Below, in pieces: positions 17,879 to 25,602 of a stretch of 64,000 bases of DNA. The notes under the pieces were generated by a model, which was not told the origin of the DNA, made no database searches, and was given only the letters and a program-made list of their open reading frames with translations. Within the stretch, counting starts at the first letter, position 1. Each line of letters begins with the position of its first letter. The position numbers and the translations under genes were made by a program. Source of the DNA: Duganella sp. sic0402 (GTDB lineage Bacteria > Pseudomonadota > Gammaproteobacteria > Burkholderiales > Burkholderiaceae_D); contig NZ_JAHUWK010000002.1 in NCBI RefSeq assembly GCF_019219065.1, forward strand, positions 496,001 through 560,000, in the 5' to 3' direction.

Positions 17879-19348
17879 GTGGCGCCGCAACTGCTCCGTT
17901 TCCGCCGAGCCGGCGACATGCAGGGCAGCCTGCGCGGCCAGTTGCTGCGCTGGCTGCTGGGGCCCTTGCTGGTGCTGGTGGCGCTGAACACCATCTCGGT
18001 CTATCGCAACGCCAGGGATGCGGCCGACGTGGCCTACGACCGTTCGCTGCTGGCGTCCACGCGCGCGCTGGCGGAACGGGTGTCGGTGGTAGATGGCAAG
18101 GTGGTGGCCGATGTGCCCTACGTGGCGCTGGACAGCTTCGAAACCGACACGCTGGGCCGTATCTACTACAAAGTCACTGGCATCAACGGCGAAACGGTAT
18201 CCGGCTACGCCGACCTGCCACAGGTACCGGCCGACGTGCCGCGCTCCGACGCCTATCCGGCGCTGGTGCGCTTCTATCACGCCAGCTACAACGGCCAGCC
18301 GATCCGCATCGCCGCGCTGCTGCAACCGGTGTATGAGGATTCGATGCGCGGCATCGCGCTGATCCAGGTCGGCGAAACGCTGGAAGCGCGGCGTGTGCTG
18401 TCCAACCAGATCCTGTTCGACACATTAACCTGGCAAGCCTTGCTGCTGGCGGCGGTAGCGCTGCTGGTATGGTTTGCAGTGCGACTGGTGCTGCAACCGC
18501 TGATGCGACTCAAGAGCGCGGTTGAAACGCGCGGCCTGAATGACGCCTCCGATGTCGATCCGACGCTGGTGCACAAGGAAGTGCGGCCGCTGGTGGCGGC
18601 CCTCAACAGCTCGCGCTCGCGCATGCACATGCTGATCAACAGCCAGCGCCGCTTTATCGCCGACGCCTCGCACCAGCTACGCACGCCGCTGACAGTGCTG
18701 AAAACCCAGGCCGAACTGGCGCTGCGCGAATGCGACCGGCCTGGCGCCGATCCAGAATTAAGCAAGGCTGCGCTGCGCGAAATTGTGCACAGCATGGCTG
18801 CCACCACCGACTCCACCGTCAACCTGGCCAACCGCCTGCTGACGCTGGCGCGCATCGAATACCGCAGCGCCGACGCCGGCGAGCACAGCGCGCCGGTGTC
18901 GCTGCGCGCGGTCGCCCGCCAGGTCGGACTGGAACTGGCGATGGCGGCGGTGGCCAGGCAGATCGACCTGTCGCTGGAAGCGGAACAGGAAGGCTTGGTG
19001 CGCGGACAGGCGATGCTGCTGCACGAGATGCTGGCCAATCTGGTCGACAACGCGCTGCGCTACACGCCCGTCGGCGGCGCGGTGGCGCTGCGCGTCAGCG
19101 AGAACGCCGGCAGCGTCACGCTGGAAGTGGAAGACAATGGTCCCGGCATCGCCGCTGCCGAGCGTGAGCGTGTGTTCGCGCCGTTCTACCGCGCCGCCGC
19201 CACGCTGGAGCGCAATCCCGGCGGCCATGGCCTCGGCCTGGCCATCGTACGCGACATCGCCACGCTGCACGGCGCCGCCATCACACTGGACGATGCCAGC
19301 GGCAGCCATGGACTGAAAGTCAGCATCAGCTTCAACGCGGTAAAATAG
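17879..19348 (+). CDS. tctE: Sensor histidine kinase, TctE-like
   Basis: The protein has up to 489 residues from a GTG at 17879; the ATG at 17918 (MQGSLRGQLL) is an equally good or better start. Two membrane helices ('LLRWLLGPLLVLVALNTI' near residue 25 and 'LLLAAVALLVWFAVRLVL' near 200) flank a periplasmic domain of about 140 residues. The H box is 'IADASHQLRTPLTVLKTQ', the N box 'LVDNALRYTP' and the G boxes 'DNGPGI' and 'GGHGLGLAIV'. The 'DASHQLRTPL' wording is characteristic of TctE-type kinases. It probably senses the substrate of the divergent uptake operon. Confidence 0.85.
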   Translation: MAPQLLRFRRAGDMQGSLRGQLLRWLLGPLLVLVALNTISVYRNARDAADVAYDRSLLASTRALAERVSVVDGKVVADVPYVALDSFETDTLGRIYYKVTGINGETVSGYADLPQVPADVPRSDAYPALVRFYHASYNGQPIRIAALLQPVYEDSMRGIALIQVGETLEARRVLSNQILFDTLTWQALLLAAVALLVWFAVRLVLQPLMRLKSAVETRGLNDASDVDPTLVHKEVRPLVAALNSSRSRMHMLINSQRRFIADASHQLRTPLTVLKTQAELALRECDRPGADPELSKAALREIVHSMAATTDSTVNLANRLLTLARIEYRSADAGEHSAPVSLRAVARQVGLELAMAAVARQIDLSLEAEQEGLVRGQAMLLHEMLANLVDNALRYTPVGGAVALRVSENAGSVTLEVEDNGPGIAAAERERVFAPFYRAAATLERNPGGHGLGLAIVRDIATLHGAAITLDDASGSHGLKVSISFNAVK

Positions 19349-19371
19349 CGGCCTCACTTCAAGGAATACCA

Positions 19372-19713
19372 ATGATTAGCAAAGAAGAAATGGTCACGCT
19401 GTTTGATGACATGAAGGCCAACGCGCCATGGGATATCAGCAAGCCGCTGCTATGGGGTTACTTTTTCGCCGACGCCGACAAGGCCAAGCTGGAAGCCGCG
19501 CAAACGCTGCTGGCGGCCAAGGGCTACCAGGTAGTCGGCATCTACGACTCCAAACCGGAAGGCGACACGCCGGCGCTGTGGTGGCTGCATATCGAAAAAG
19601 TGGAAAAGCACACGGTTGATACGCTGCACGCGCGCAACCAGGAATTCTACAAATTCGCCGAAGAACAGCAGCTCGAATCCTACGACGGCATGGACGTCGG
19701 CCCCGCTGCCTAA
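19372..19713 (+). CDS. RraB-domain protein (ribonuclease E inhibitor family)
   Basis: The protein has 113 residues, with AAGGA 6 bases before the ATG. The fold signature is 'WGYFFADADKAKLEAAQTLL' followed by the C-terminal 'EEQQLESYDGMDVG', matching the end of the RraB domain, where 'YDGW' is usual. E. coli RraB binds RNase E and dampens mRNA turnover; this short stand-alone version lacks the acidic tail of the enterobacterial protein. It starts 23 bases after the kinase gene and could be co-transcribed with it. It is closed by a strong terminator. Confidence 0.7.
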   Translation: MISKEEMVTLFDDMKANAPWDISKPLLWGYFFADADKAKLEAAQTLLAAKGYQVVGIYDSKPEGDTPALWWLHIEKVEKHTVDTLHARNQEFYKFAEEQQLESYDGMDVGPAA

Positions 19714-19751
19714 ACCCGTGTAGCGCAATCGAACAGGCCAATTCGGCCGTT

Positions 19752-19785
19752 TGGCCATATTATTCAGTCAATATGGCCATTTTTT
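19752..19785 (+). terminator. Strong rho-independent terminator directly in front of glrK
   Basis: TGGCCATATT (19752-19761) pairs perfectly with AATATGGCCA (19770-19779) around an 8-base loop, followed by TTTTTT (19780-19785). It ends 8 bases before the glrK start codon, so it leaves no room for a promoter or ribosome binding site between terminator and gene. Confidence 0.9.
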
Positions 19786-19793
19786 AACCCACG

Positions 19794-21224
19794 ATGCTCT
19801 CGAAACTCTCGTTTCGCCAGTTGTTGCTGGGCGTCTTTTTGCTGATTGCCGTGCTGCTGAGCGCCGCCTCGCTGCATGCCCTGTGGACGCTGGACCGCCT
19901 GGCCGCCCACAGCCGCGACAGCGGACGCCACGCGCTGGCGCTCACCGAACACACCCAGCAATTGGCGGAACGCAGCGTCGCCATGACGCGCAGCGCCCGC
20001 CAATACCTGGTGCTGGACGATCCCGCCTTCCGCAAGCGCTATGCCGACGCCTGGCGCGATGCCCGCACCTCGCTGGATACGGTTGCCGCTGCCCTGCCCT
20101 ATACGCAAGCCGAGCTGTTCGAGCGCTGGCGCCTGGCCGGCGAACAGGCCTGGCAAATTCTGCAAGCGCCGTCGCGTCCCGGCAGTGGCCGCAGCGCGCG
20201 CCAGCAGGCCCTGGAGAAGGCGCTGGGCGCGCTGCCCGAGGTGAACCAGCAACTGGCCGACGAAGTCAAGGATGAAGTCGAACGCCGCAACAGCGAACTG
20301 CTGGCCGAGCTGGACCAGCGCCGCGCCATCCTCAAAGCCCAGGTGATCGCCTCGATCCTGCTGGCGGCGGCCTTGGCCTCGGGCTTCGGCCTGTGGCTGT
20401 CACGCCCATTGGCGCAGATCGAACAAGCCATCGATACGCTGGGCGAGAACCGCTACGACCAAACCATTGTCGTGCGCGGTCCAAGCGACCTGGAGCGCGT
20501 CGGCCAGCAGTTGAACTGGCTGCGCCAGCGGCTATCCGACCTGGAAGCCGACAAAGCGCGCTTCCTGCGCCACATCTCGCATGAGCTCAAGACGCCATTG
20601 GCCGCGCTGCGCGAAGGCGTGGCGCTGCTGGAGGATGGCGTGGCCGGTGCACTATCGCCCGATCAGCGCGAGATCGCCGGCATCCTGAATCAAAACACTG
20701 CTGCATTGCAGTCGCAGATTGAAGCGCTGCTGCGCTATAACACCGCCACCTTCGACGCACAGCATCTGCACCGCCAACCAACCGATATGGGCGCGCTGCT
20801 GACCCAGGCTGTCGACAGCCAGCGCCTGCAATGGCAAGCCGCGCAACTGAGCGTGGTCACCGAAGGGTCTGCCGCGCAGATCGCCATCGACGCCGACAAG
20901 ATGGCGATCGCGATCGGCAACCTGCTGTCCAACGCCGTGCGTTTCAGTCCGCCCGGAGGATTGATCAGTTTTCGCCTCGGCGAACTGGATGGCAAGCTGC
21001 TGCTCGATTGCATCGACCAGGGGCCAGGCGTGGCGCCGGAAGACGCGGCGCGTATCTTCGAACCGTTTTACCAGGGACAGCGGCAGCCGGCCGGCGCGCG
21101 CCGCGGCAACGGCATCGGCCTGTCCATCGTGCATGAATACGTGGCCGCGCATGGCGGTCTATTGAAACTGATGCCCTCGCAGCGAGGCGCACACTTCCGC
21201 ATTGAACTGCCTTATGAAATCTAA
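19794..21224 (+). CDS. glrK: Sensor histidine kinase, GlrK/QseE-like
   Basis: The protein has 476 residues. An in-frame TAA lies 6 bases before the ATG, so no longer start exists. The N-terminal helix ('LLLGVFLLIAVLLSAASL'), a periplasmic domain of about 150 residues, a second helix ('VIASILLAAALASGFGLWL') and HAMP lead to the H box 'FLRHISHELKTPLAALREG'. The N box is 'IGNLLSNAVRFSP' and the G boxes are 'DQGPGV' and 'GNGIGLSIV'. The following genes (lipoprotein, sigma-54 regulator) give the glrK-qseG-glrR order known from enterobacteria. No ribosome binding site is visible. Confidence 0.88.
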   Translation: MLSKLSFRQLLLGVFLLIAVLLSAASLHALWTLDRLAAHSRDSGRHALALTEHTQQLAERSVAMTRSARQYLVLDDPAFRKRYADAWRDARTSLDTVAAALPYTQAELFERWRLAGEQAWQILQAPSRPGSGRSARQQALEKALGALPEVNQQLADEVKDEVERRNSELLAELDQRRAILKAQVIASILLAAALASGFGLWLSRPLAQIEQAIDTLGENRYDQTIVVRGPSDLERVGQQLNWLRQRLSDLEADKARFLRHISHELKTPLAALREGVALLEDGVAGALSPDQREIAGILNQNTAALQSQIEALLRYNTATFDAQHLHRQPTDMGALLTQAVDSQRLQWQAAQLSVVTEGSAAQIAIDADKMAIAIGNLLSNAVRFSPPGGLISFRLGELDGKLLLDCIDQGPGVAPEDAARIFEPFYQGQRQPAGARRGNGIGLSIVHEYVAAHGGLLKLMPSQRGAHFRIELPYEI

Positions 21225-21777
21225 TACCCTTATTTTCCTGCTGGCCTGTCTGAGCTTGTCGGCCTGCACACTGAACTCGCCGATACCCGACGATCCGCCA
21301 CCGCCGCCGATGCCTGCGCCGGTGATCGAAGTGGTCACCGCACCGCCTCCGCCGCCGGATGAGATCGGCCCGCTGCTCAGCTATCACCAGTCGCTGCGCC
21401 GCATGAGTCAGGGCGAACTGCTGAAGGAATTGAGTGGCCTGGGTCTGCAAAAACGCAGTCCGCGCGTGGCGATCCAGATGGGCATGGCGCTGATGCTGAC
21501 GCGCGGTGGCGGCGACCTGGCGCGCGCACAAGCCCTGCTCGACAGCGTGGCCACCTCGGTCGAGCTGGAAGCTGCGCCCTACCGCCCGCTGGCGCAGCTG
21601 TTGTCCAGCAATTGCGCAGAAACGCGCCGTCTATATGAACATGCCGACAAGCTGGCTGTGCAACAAAAAGAAAACCAGCGCCGCATCGACCAGTTGAATG
21701 AGATGCTGGAAGGCTTGAAAACGATCGAACGCACATTGCCGGCCCGCCCGGCGCCAACGCCACAGGTGACCAAATGA
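21214..21777 (+). CDS. Lipoprotein between glrK and glrR (QseG/YfhG position)
   Basis: The protein has 187 residues from the ATG at 21214, which overlaps the glrK stop. The signal peptide ends in the lipobox 'LSAC', so it is a lipoprotein. A Pro-rich linker ('PDDPPPPPMPAP') leads to a mostly helical domain with a probable coiled coil around 'LAVQQKENQRRIDQLNEM'. In E. coli the lipoprotein at this position (QseG/YfhG) binds the kinase in the periplasm and activates it. Position and topology support the same role, though sequence similarity could not be tested. It overlaps glrR by 4 bases. Confidence 0.7.
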   Translation: MKSNTLIFLLACLSLSACTLNSPIPDDPPPPPMPAPVIEVVTAPPPPPDEIGPLLSYHQSLRRMSQGELLKELSGLGLQKRSPRVAIQMGMALMLTRGGGDLARAQALLDSVATSVELEAAPYRPLAQLLSSNCAETRRLYEHADKLAVQQKENQRRIDQLNEMLEGLKTIERTLPARPAPTPQVTK

Positions 21778-23177
21778 CGACCACACCCCAGGGCCAGGGC
21801 GCCCATCTGCTGCTGGTTGACGATGACGATGATCTGCTGCGTCTGCTGTCGATGCGGCTGACCGCCAACGGCTACCGCGTCACCGCCGTCGGCAGCGCCG
21901 AGGAAGCGCTGACGCGGCTGTCGATGGAGCTGCCTCGTCTGGTCATCAGCGACATCCGCCTGCCGGAGCGCGACGGCATGTGGCTGTTTCAGGAAATCCG
22001 CCGCAGCTACCCGGCGCTGCCGGTCATCCTGCTGACCGCGCACGGCACGATTCCGGATGCAGTGGAAGCGACCACGCTGGGCGCCTACGCCTATCTGACC
22101 AAGCCCTTCGACGCCAAGACGCTGCTGGAGCGCATCGCCCAGGCACTGAGTCTGGCGGCGCCGGTAACGCACGCCGATGAAGGCGACCAGGCATGGCGCT
22201 CGGCCATCATCAGCCGCAGCCAGTGCATGGACGAGCTGCTGGCCGAAGCGCGGCTGGTGGCCGCCTCCGACGCCAGCATCCTGATCCGTGGCGAAAGCGG
22301 CACCGGCAAGGAGATGCTGGCACAAGCCATACACCGCGCCAGCCGGCGCGCCAAAGCCCCGTTCATCGCCATTAATTGCGGTGCGATTCCGGAGGCGCTG
22401 CTGGAGTCGGAACTGTTCGGCCACGTCAAGGGGGCTTATACCGGTGCGGTCGGCGCGCGCGAAGGCCTGCTGCAAGCAGCCGATGGTGGCACGCTGTTCC
22501 TCGACGAGATCGGCGACATGCCGCTGCTGTTGCAGGTCAAGCTGCTGAGGGTGCTGCAAGAGCGCGTGGTGCGCCAGCTGGGTTCGGACGTGGCCAAGCC
22601 GGTCGATGTGCGCATTCTGTCGGCCACCCACCGCGACCTGGATGCGGCCATGCTGGAAGGCCAGTTCCGTGAAGACTTGTATTACCGCCTTAATGTGATC
22701 ACGCTGACCTTGCCGCCGCTGGCGCAGCGGCGCGAGGATATCGCGCCGCTGGCCAATCAATTCCTGCAGACGCTGGCCGAAAAATACGACAAGACCGTGC
22801 GCGGCTTTGCCCCGGACGCCATGGAGGCGCTGACCACCTCGGCCTGGCCGGGCAATGTGCGCCAGCTATATAACGTGGTCGAACACGTATGCGCGCTGGC
22901 GACCGCACCGCTGATCCCCTTGTCGCTGGTGCAGCGTGCCTTGCGCGTGCCTTCGCTGGAGGTGCTGAGTTACACCGAGGCGCGCCAGCGCTTCGAGCGC
23001 AACTACCTGGTCCAGCTGCTGAAACTCACGGATGGCAATGTTGCCGATGCGGCCCGCCTGGCCGAGCGCAACCGCACGGAGTTCTATCGTCTGCTGCAGA
23101 AACACAATCTGGATGCGAGCCTGTTTCGCGGTGATGTCGCCACCGAGCGACAAGACGAAACACTTAAAAATCAATGA
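21774..23177 (+). CDS. glrR: Sigma-54-dependent response regulator, GlrR-like
   Basis: The protein has 467 residues. The receiver (10-130) has 'LLVDDDDDLLRL', phosphoacceptor 'VISDIRLPERDGM' and 'YLTKPFDAKTLL'. The AAA+ domain (about 145-385) has Walker A 'GESGTGKEMLAQAIH', the sigma-54 contact loop 'KGAYTGA' (GAFTGA with Tyr for Phe, a tolerated variant) and Walker B 'GTLFLDEIGDM'. A Fis-type helix-turn-helix closes the protein ('DGNVADAARLAERNRTEFYRLL'). It is phosphorylated by GlrK. The last 45 bases of the gene contain a perfect GlrR-type binding site for the downstream promoter. Confidence 0.9.
   Translation: MTTTPQGQGAHLLLVDDDDDLLRLLSMRLTANGYRVTAVGSAEEALTRLSMELPRLVISDIRLPERDGMWLFQEIRRSYPALPVILLTAHGTIPDAVEATTLGAYAYLTKPFDAKTLLERIAQALSLAAPVTHADEGDQAWRSAIISRSQCMDELLAEARLVAASDASILIRGESGTGKEMLAQAIHRASRRAKAPFIAINCGAIPEALLESELFGHVKGAYTGAVGAREGLLQAADGGTLFLDEIGDMPLLLQVKLLRVLQERVVRQLGSDVAKPVDVRILSATHRDLDAAMLEGQFREDLYYRLNVITLTLPPLAQRREDIAPLANQFLQTLAEKYDKTVRGFAPDAMEALTTSAWPGNVRQLYNVVEHVCALATAPLIPLSLVQRALRVPSLEVLSYTEARQRFERNYLVQLLKLTDGNVADAARLAERNRTEFYRLLQKHNLDASLFRGDVATERQDETLKNQ
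23135..23152. promoter_or_regulatory. GlrR-type activator site 1 (perfect TGTC-N10-GACA)
   Basis: TGTC (23135-23138), ten bases, GACA (23149-23152). This is the consensus reported for GlrR sites at the enterobacterial glmY promoter. It lies inside the 3' end of glrR, about 160 bases upstream of the sigma-54 -24 box. Confidence 0.65.
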
Positions 23178-23200
23178 CTTAATTAATAGCTTGCCGCTAT

Positions 23201-23218
23201 CGTCGCTATTTCCCGACA
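23201..23218. promoter_or_regulatory. GlrR-type activator site 2 (CGTC-N10-GACA)
   Basis: CGTC (23201-23204), ten bases, GACA (23215-23218): seven of eight consensus positions. Its centre is 66 bases from site 1 and about 105 bases upstream of the sigma-54 promoter, a normal distance for an enhancer-type activator. Confidence 0.6.
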
Positions 23219-23312
23219 AATCCGTGGCAATCTGGCCTGAAAATCTATGAAGTTATTATTTCCCATTAGAAAATTCGCATTAAGCCATTGAAAACAAAGG
23301 ATAAATAAGAGC

Positions 23313-23328
23313 TGGCACGGGGTTTGCA
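23313..23328 (+). promoter_or_regulatory. Sigma-54 promoter of the BON-domain gene
   Basis: TGGCACGGGGTTTGCA matches the -24/-12 consensus fully, with GG at 23314-23315, GC at 23326-23327 and exactly ten bases between them. Transcription would start near 23340, about 45 bases before the BON gene ATG, and nothing else lies between. Confidence 0.9.
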
Positions 23329-23385
23329 AAGGAGTAGGTAACGTCACAGACGTTTTATCCTCAAACTCGATAAAGGAAGCAAATC

Positions 23386-23718
23386 ATGATGACCAACAAA
23401 CTGATCGCCCGCCTGATGGTAGCCGCCACCCTGACCGCCGCTGCCGCAACCGGAACCGCATTCGCCGCTGGCCAACAGGATGCAGCGCTGGCTGGCGCCG
23501 CCAAAGCCGGCACCGCCACCAACGACGAGGCTATCACCAGCAAAATCAAGGCTTCCCTGGCTGATCAAAAACAGATCGGCGTTACCACTGCTGACGGCGT
23601 AGTGACCCTGAGCGGCACCGTCGCCAACACCGACATCGGCACCCAGGCCATCCAGGTTGCCTCCGCCGTCCCAGGCGTGAAAGAAGTGAAGAGCGAACTG
23701 ACCGTCGCGTCGAAGTAA
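23386..23718 (+). CDS. Periplasmic BON-domain protein (OsmY-like), probable GlrR target
   Basis: The protein has 110 residues. Signal peptide 'MMTNKLIARLMVAATLTAAAATGTAFA' is split here for length: it runs to residue 27. A single BON domain follows, with 'TSKIKASLADQ', 'VTTADGVVTLSGTVAN' and 'ASAVPGVKEVKSELTV'. BON domains bind phospholipid and are common in envelope-stress proteins such as OsmY. GGAAG is 7 bases before the start. The sigma-54 promoter and GlrR-like sites upstream and the terminator downstream make it a single-gene transcription unit tied to the GlrK/GlrR envelope-sensing system. Confidence 0.88.
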   Translation: MMTNKLIARLMVAATLTAAAATGTAFAAGQQDAALAGAAKAGTATNDEAITSKIKASLADQKQIGVTTADGVVTLSGTVANTDIGTQAIQVASAVPGVKEVKSELTVASK

Positions 23719-23760
23719 GCTCCTGGCAAGCCCTTAGTACCCTAGTAGAAAGAACCCTTT

Positions 23761-23797
23761 CCGGGGCAGCGTGCGTAGACGCTGTCCCGGTTTTTTT
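23761..23797 (+). terminator. Rho-independent terminator of the BON gene
   Basis: CCGGGGCAGCGT (23761-23772) pairs with ACGCTGTCCCGG (23779-23790) with one G-U pair and a 6-base loop, followed by seven T. It overlaps by two bases the stop of the broken Rpn-like gene on the other strand. Confidence 0.9.
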
Positions 23798-24208
23798 ATT
23801 TGAACACCTGCTTCAGCGATTCCGCCCCCTGCAGCGCATCGCTCCACTCCTCCAGCTGAGCCAGGCTAGCCACCGGCTGCTCGTATTCGTTGAAAATCCG
23901 ATAGTTGTAGTCGAGCACGCGGCGCGCAATGGTGGCGTCACGCTGCGCCTGGACTTCGATGTGGACCAGTACCCATTGCGCACGTCCGTCGTGCAAGAGT
24001 ACCTCGACCAGCTTGTCGGCCACCATGGCGTCAGGCGTGGCGCCGAGACTGATGCCGGCCAGTTCCTTATCGCGAAAGCGTGGCGCTCTGGTCCAGTTAA
24101 TTTGCGGATGAAGTTCGGGGAAGAAGAAGTCACGAAATCCTGGAAAGCGTGCGTCAGTGCAGCTTTCCACGGCAAATCATAGCGGGCGGAGGGGGCGGCG
24201 TTCGGCAT
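23796..24208 (-). pseudogene. Broken Rpn/PD-(D/E)XK-type transposase-like gene (frameshift plus internal deletion)
   Basis: Two minus-strand frames together read one family. The first frame begins at 24208 with 'MPNAAPSARYDLPWKAAL'. After 'FQDFVT' the match moves to the next frame near 24131 ('FFFPELHPQINWTRAPRF'), consistent with loss of one base. This frame holds 'MVADKLVEVLLHDG' and 'VLVHIEVQAQRD', the nuclease-fold core with E-x-Q in place of the usual E-x-K. After 'NEYEQPVASLA' it jumps directly to 'QLEEWSDALQGAESLKQVF', which looks like the far C-terminus of full-length (about 300-residue) relatives. An internal deletion at a short repeated 'ASLA' is therefore inferred. It is not functional. 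Confidence 0.75.
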
Positions 24209-24258
24209 CCGCCCAGTCTACGGCCGCGTGAGGTGCGGCCGTATGCGGTATTACAAAC

Positions 24259-25581
24259 CTAGCTCAGGTTTTCCAGGCGGATTTTGGTGACGCTGCCGCC
24301 CACCGTCGACAGGCTCTCCATCTTGGCGATGGCGCCGTTGACGCTTTTCTCCTGCGTCTGGTGCGTCAGGAAGATGATGTCGGTACGCGTCTCGCCGTCC
24401 GCTGGTTCCTTCTGCAGCATGGCGTCGATCGAGATGCCGGCGTCGGCCAGGATGCGCGTCAGGTCAGCCAGCACGCCCGGCTCGTCCTTGACGTTCATCC
24501 GCAGGTAGTAGCTGGTGGTGACTTCCGCCATCGGCAGGATTTCGATATTGGTCATCGCATTCGGCTGGAAGGCCAGGTGCGGCACGCGATGTTCAGGATC
24601 GGCGGTGGCCAGGCGGGTGATGTCAACCAGGTCGGCGATCACCGCCGATGCGGTCGGCTCCGAACCGGCACCCTTGCCGTAGTACAGCGTGGCGCCAACC
24701 GCGTCGCCCTGCACCAGCACCGCGTTCATCGCCCCTTCCACATTAGCGATCAGACGCTTCGATGGAATCAGCGTCGGATGCACGCGCAGCTCCACGCCTT
24801 CCTTGCCATTGACCTTGGCGCGCTTGGCAATGCCCAGCAGCTTGATGCGGTAGCCCAGCTGCTCCGCGTAGCGGATATCCACCGCGTTGAGTTTCGAGAT
24901 GCCCTCGACGTGCGCCTTGTCGAACTGCACCGGAATGCCGAACGCAATCGCCGACATGATGGTGGCCTTGTGCGCCGCGTCCACGCCTTCGATGTCGAAG
25001 GTCGGGTCGGCTTCCGCGTAGCCCAGTTCCTGCGCCTGCTTCAGCACGGTGGCGAAGTCCAGGCCCTTGTCGCGCATCTCGGACAGGATGAAGTTGGTGG
25101 TGCCGTTGATGATGCCGGCGAACCAGTCGATACGGTTGGCGGTCAGGCCTTCGCGCAGCGCCTTGATGATCGGGATGCCGCCGGCCACCGCCGCTTCAAA
25201 CGCCACCATCACGCCCTTGTCCTGCGCAGCCTTGAAGATTTCGTTGCCGTGCACGGCCAGCAGCGCCTTGTTGGCGGTGACGACATGCTTGCCATTGGCA
25301 ATCGCTTGCAGCACCAGCTGGCGTGCTTCGTCGTAGCCGCCGATCAGCTCGACGACGATGTCGATTTCCGGATCGTTGACGATGTCGGCCGGATTGGCCA
25401 CCACCTTCACCTTGCCGCCGGTGCGGGTCTTGGCGCGCTCCAGGTTGCGGGCCGACACGGCCACGATCTCGATGCTGCGGCCGGCGCGGCGGCGGATTTC
25501 TTCCTGATTGCGTTCCAGTACGTCAAACGTACCACCGCCGACATTGCCGACGCCTAACAAGCCTACTTTGATTGGTTTCAT
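24259..25581 (-). CDS. hom: Homoserine dehydrogenase
   Basis: The protein has 440 residues. The NAD(P)-binding start is 'VGLLGVGNVGGGTFDVL'. The catalytic domain carries 'ANKALLAVHGNEIF', 'AAVAGGIPIIKALREGL' and 'INGTTNFILSEM', which form the homoserine dehydrogenase signature. From about residue 350 an ACT domain ('YYLRMNVKDEPGVLADLTRIL') provides threonine feedback control. It reduces aspartate semialdehyde to homoserine. It is 21 bases downstream of the aminotransferase gene, as in other beta-proteobacteria. Unusually, thrC does not follow. A GC-rich dyad after the stop (24220-24242) lacks a T-run. Confidence 0.95.
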   Translation of the reverse strand: MKPIKVGLLGVGNVGGGTFDVLERNQEEIRRRAGRSIEIVAVSARNLERAKTRTGGKVKVVANPADIVNDPEIDIVVELIGGYDEARQLVLQAIANGKHVVTANKALLAVHGNEIFKAAQDKGVMVAFEAAVAGGIPIIKALREGLTANRIDWFAGIINGTTNFILSEMRDKGLDFATVLKQAQELGYAEADPTFDIEGVDAAHKATIMSAIAFGIPVQFDKAHVEGISKLNAVDIRYAEQLGYRIKLLGIAKRAKVNGKEGVELRVHPTLIPSKRLIANVEGAMNAVLVQGDAVGATLYYGKGAGSEPTASAVIADLVDITRLATADPEHRVPHLAFQPNAMTNIEILPMAEVTTSYYLRMNVKDEPGVLADLTRILADAGISIDAMLQKEPADGETRTDIIFLTHQTQEKSVNGAIAKMESLSTVGGSVTKIRLENLS

Positions 25582-25602
25582 AATTATTTCCAGGGATCTG
25601 AC

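Noticed and set aside
24220..24242. GC-rich dyad ACGGCCGC/GCGGCCGT after hom
   Set aside because: It could be a transcript end but has no T-run on the hom strand, so it is not called as a terminator.
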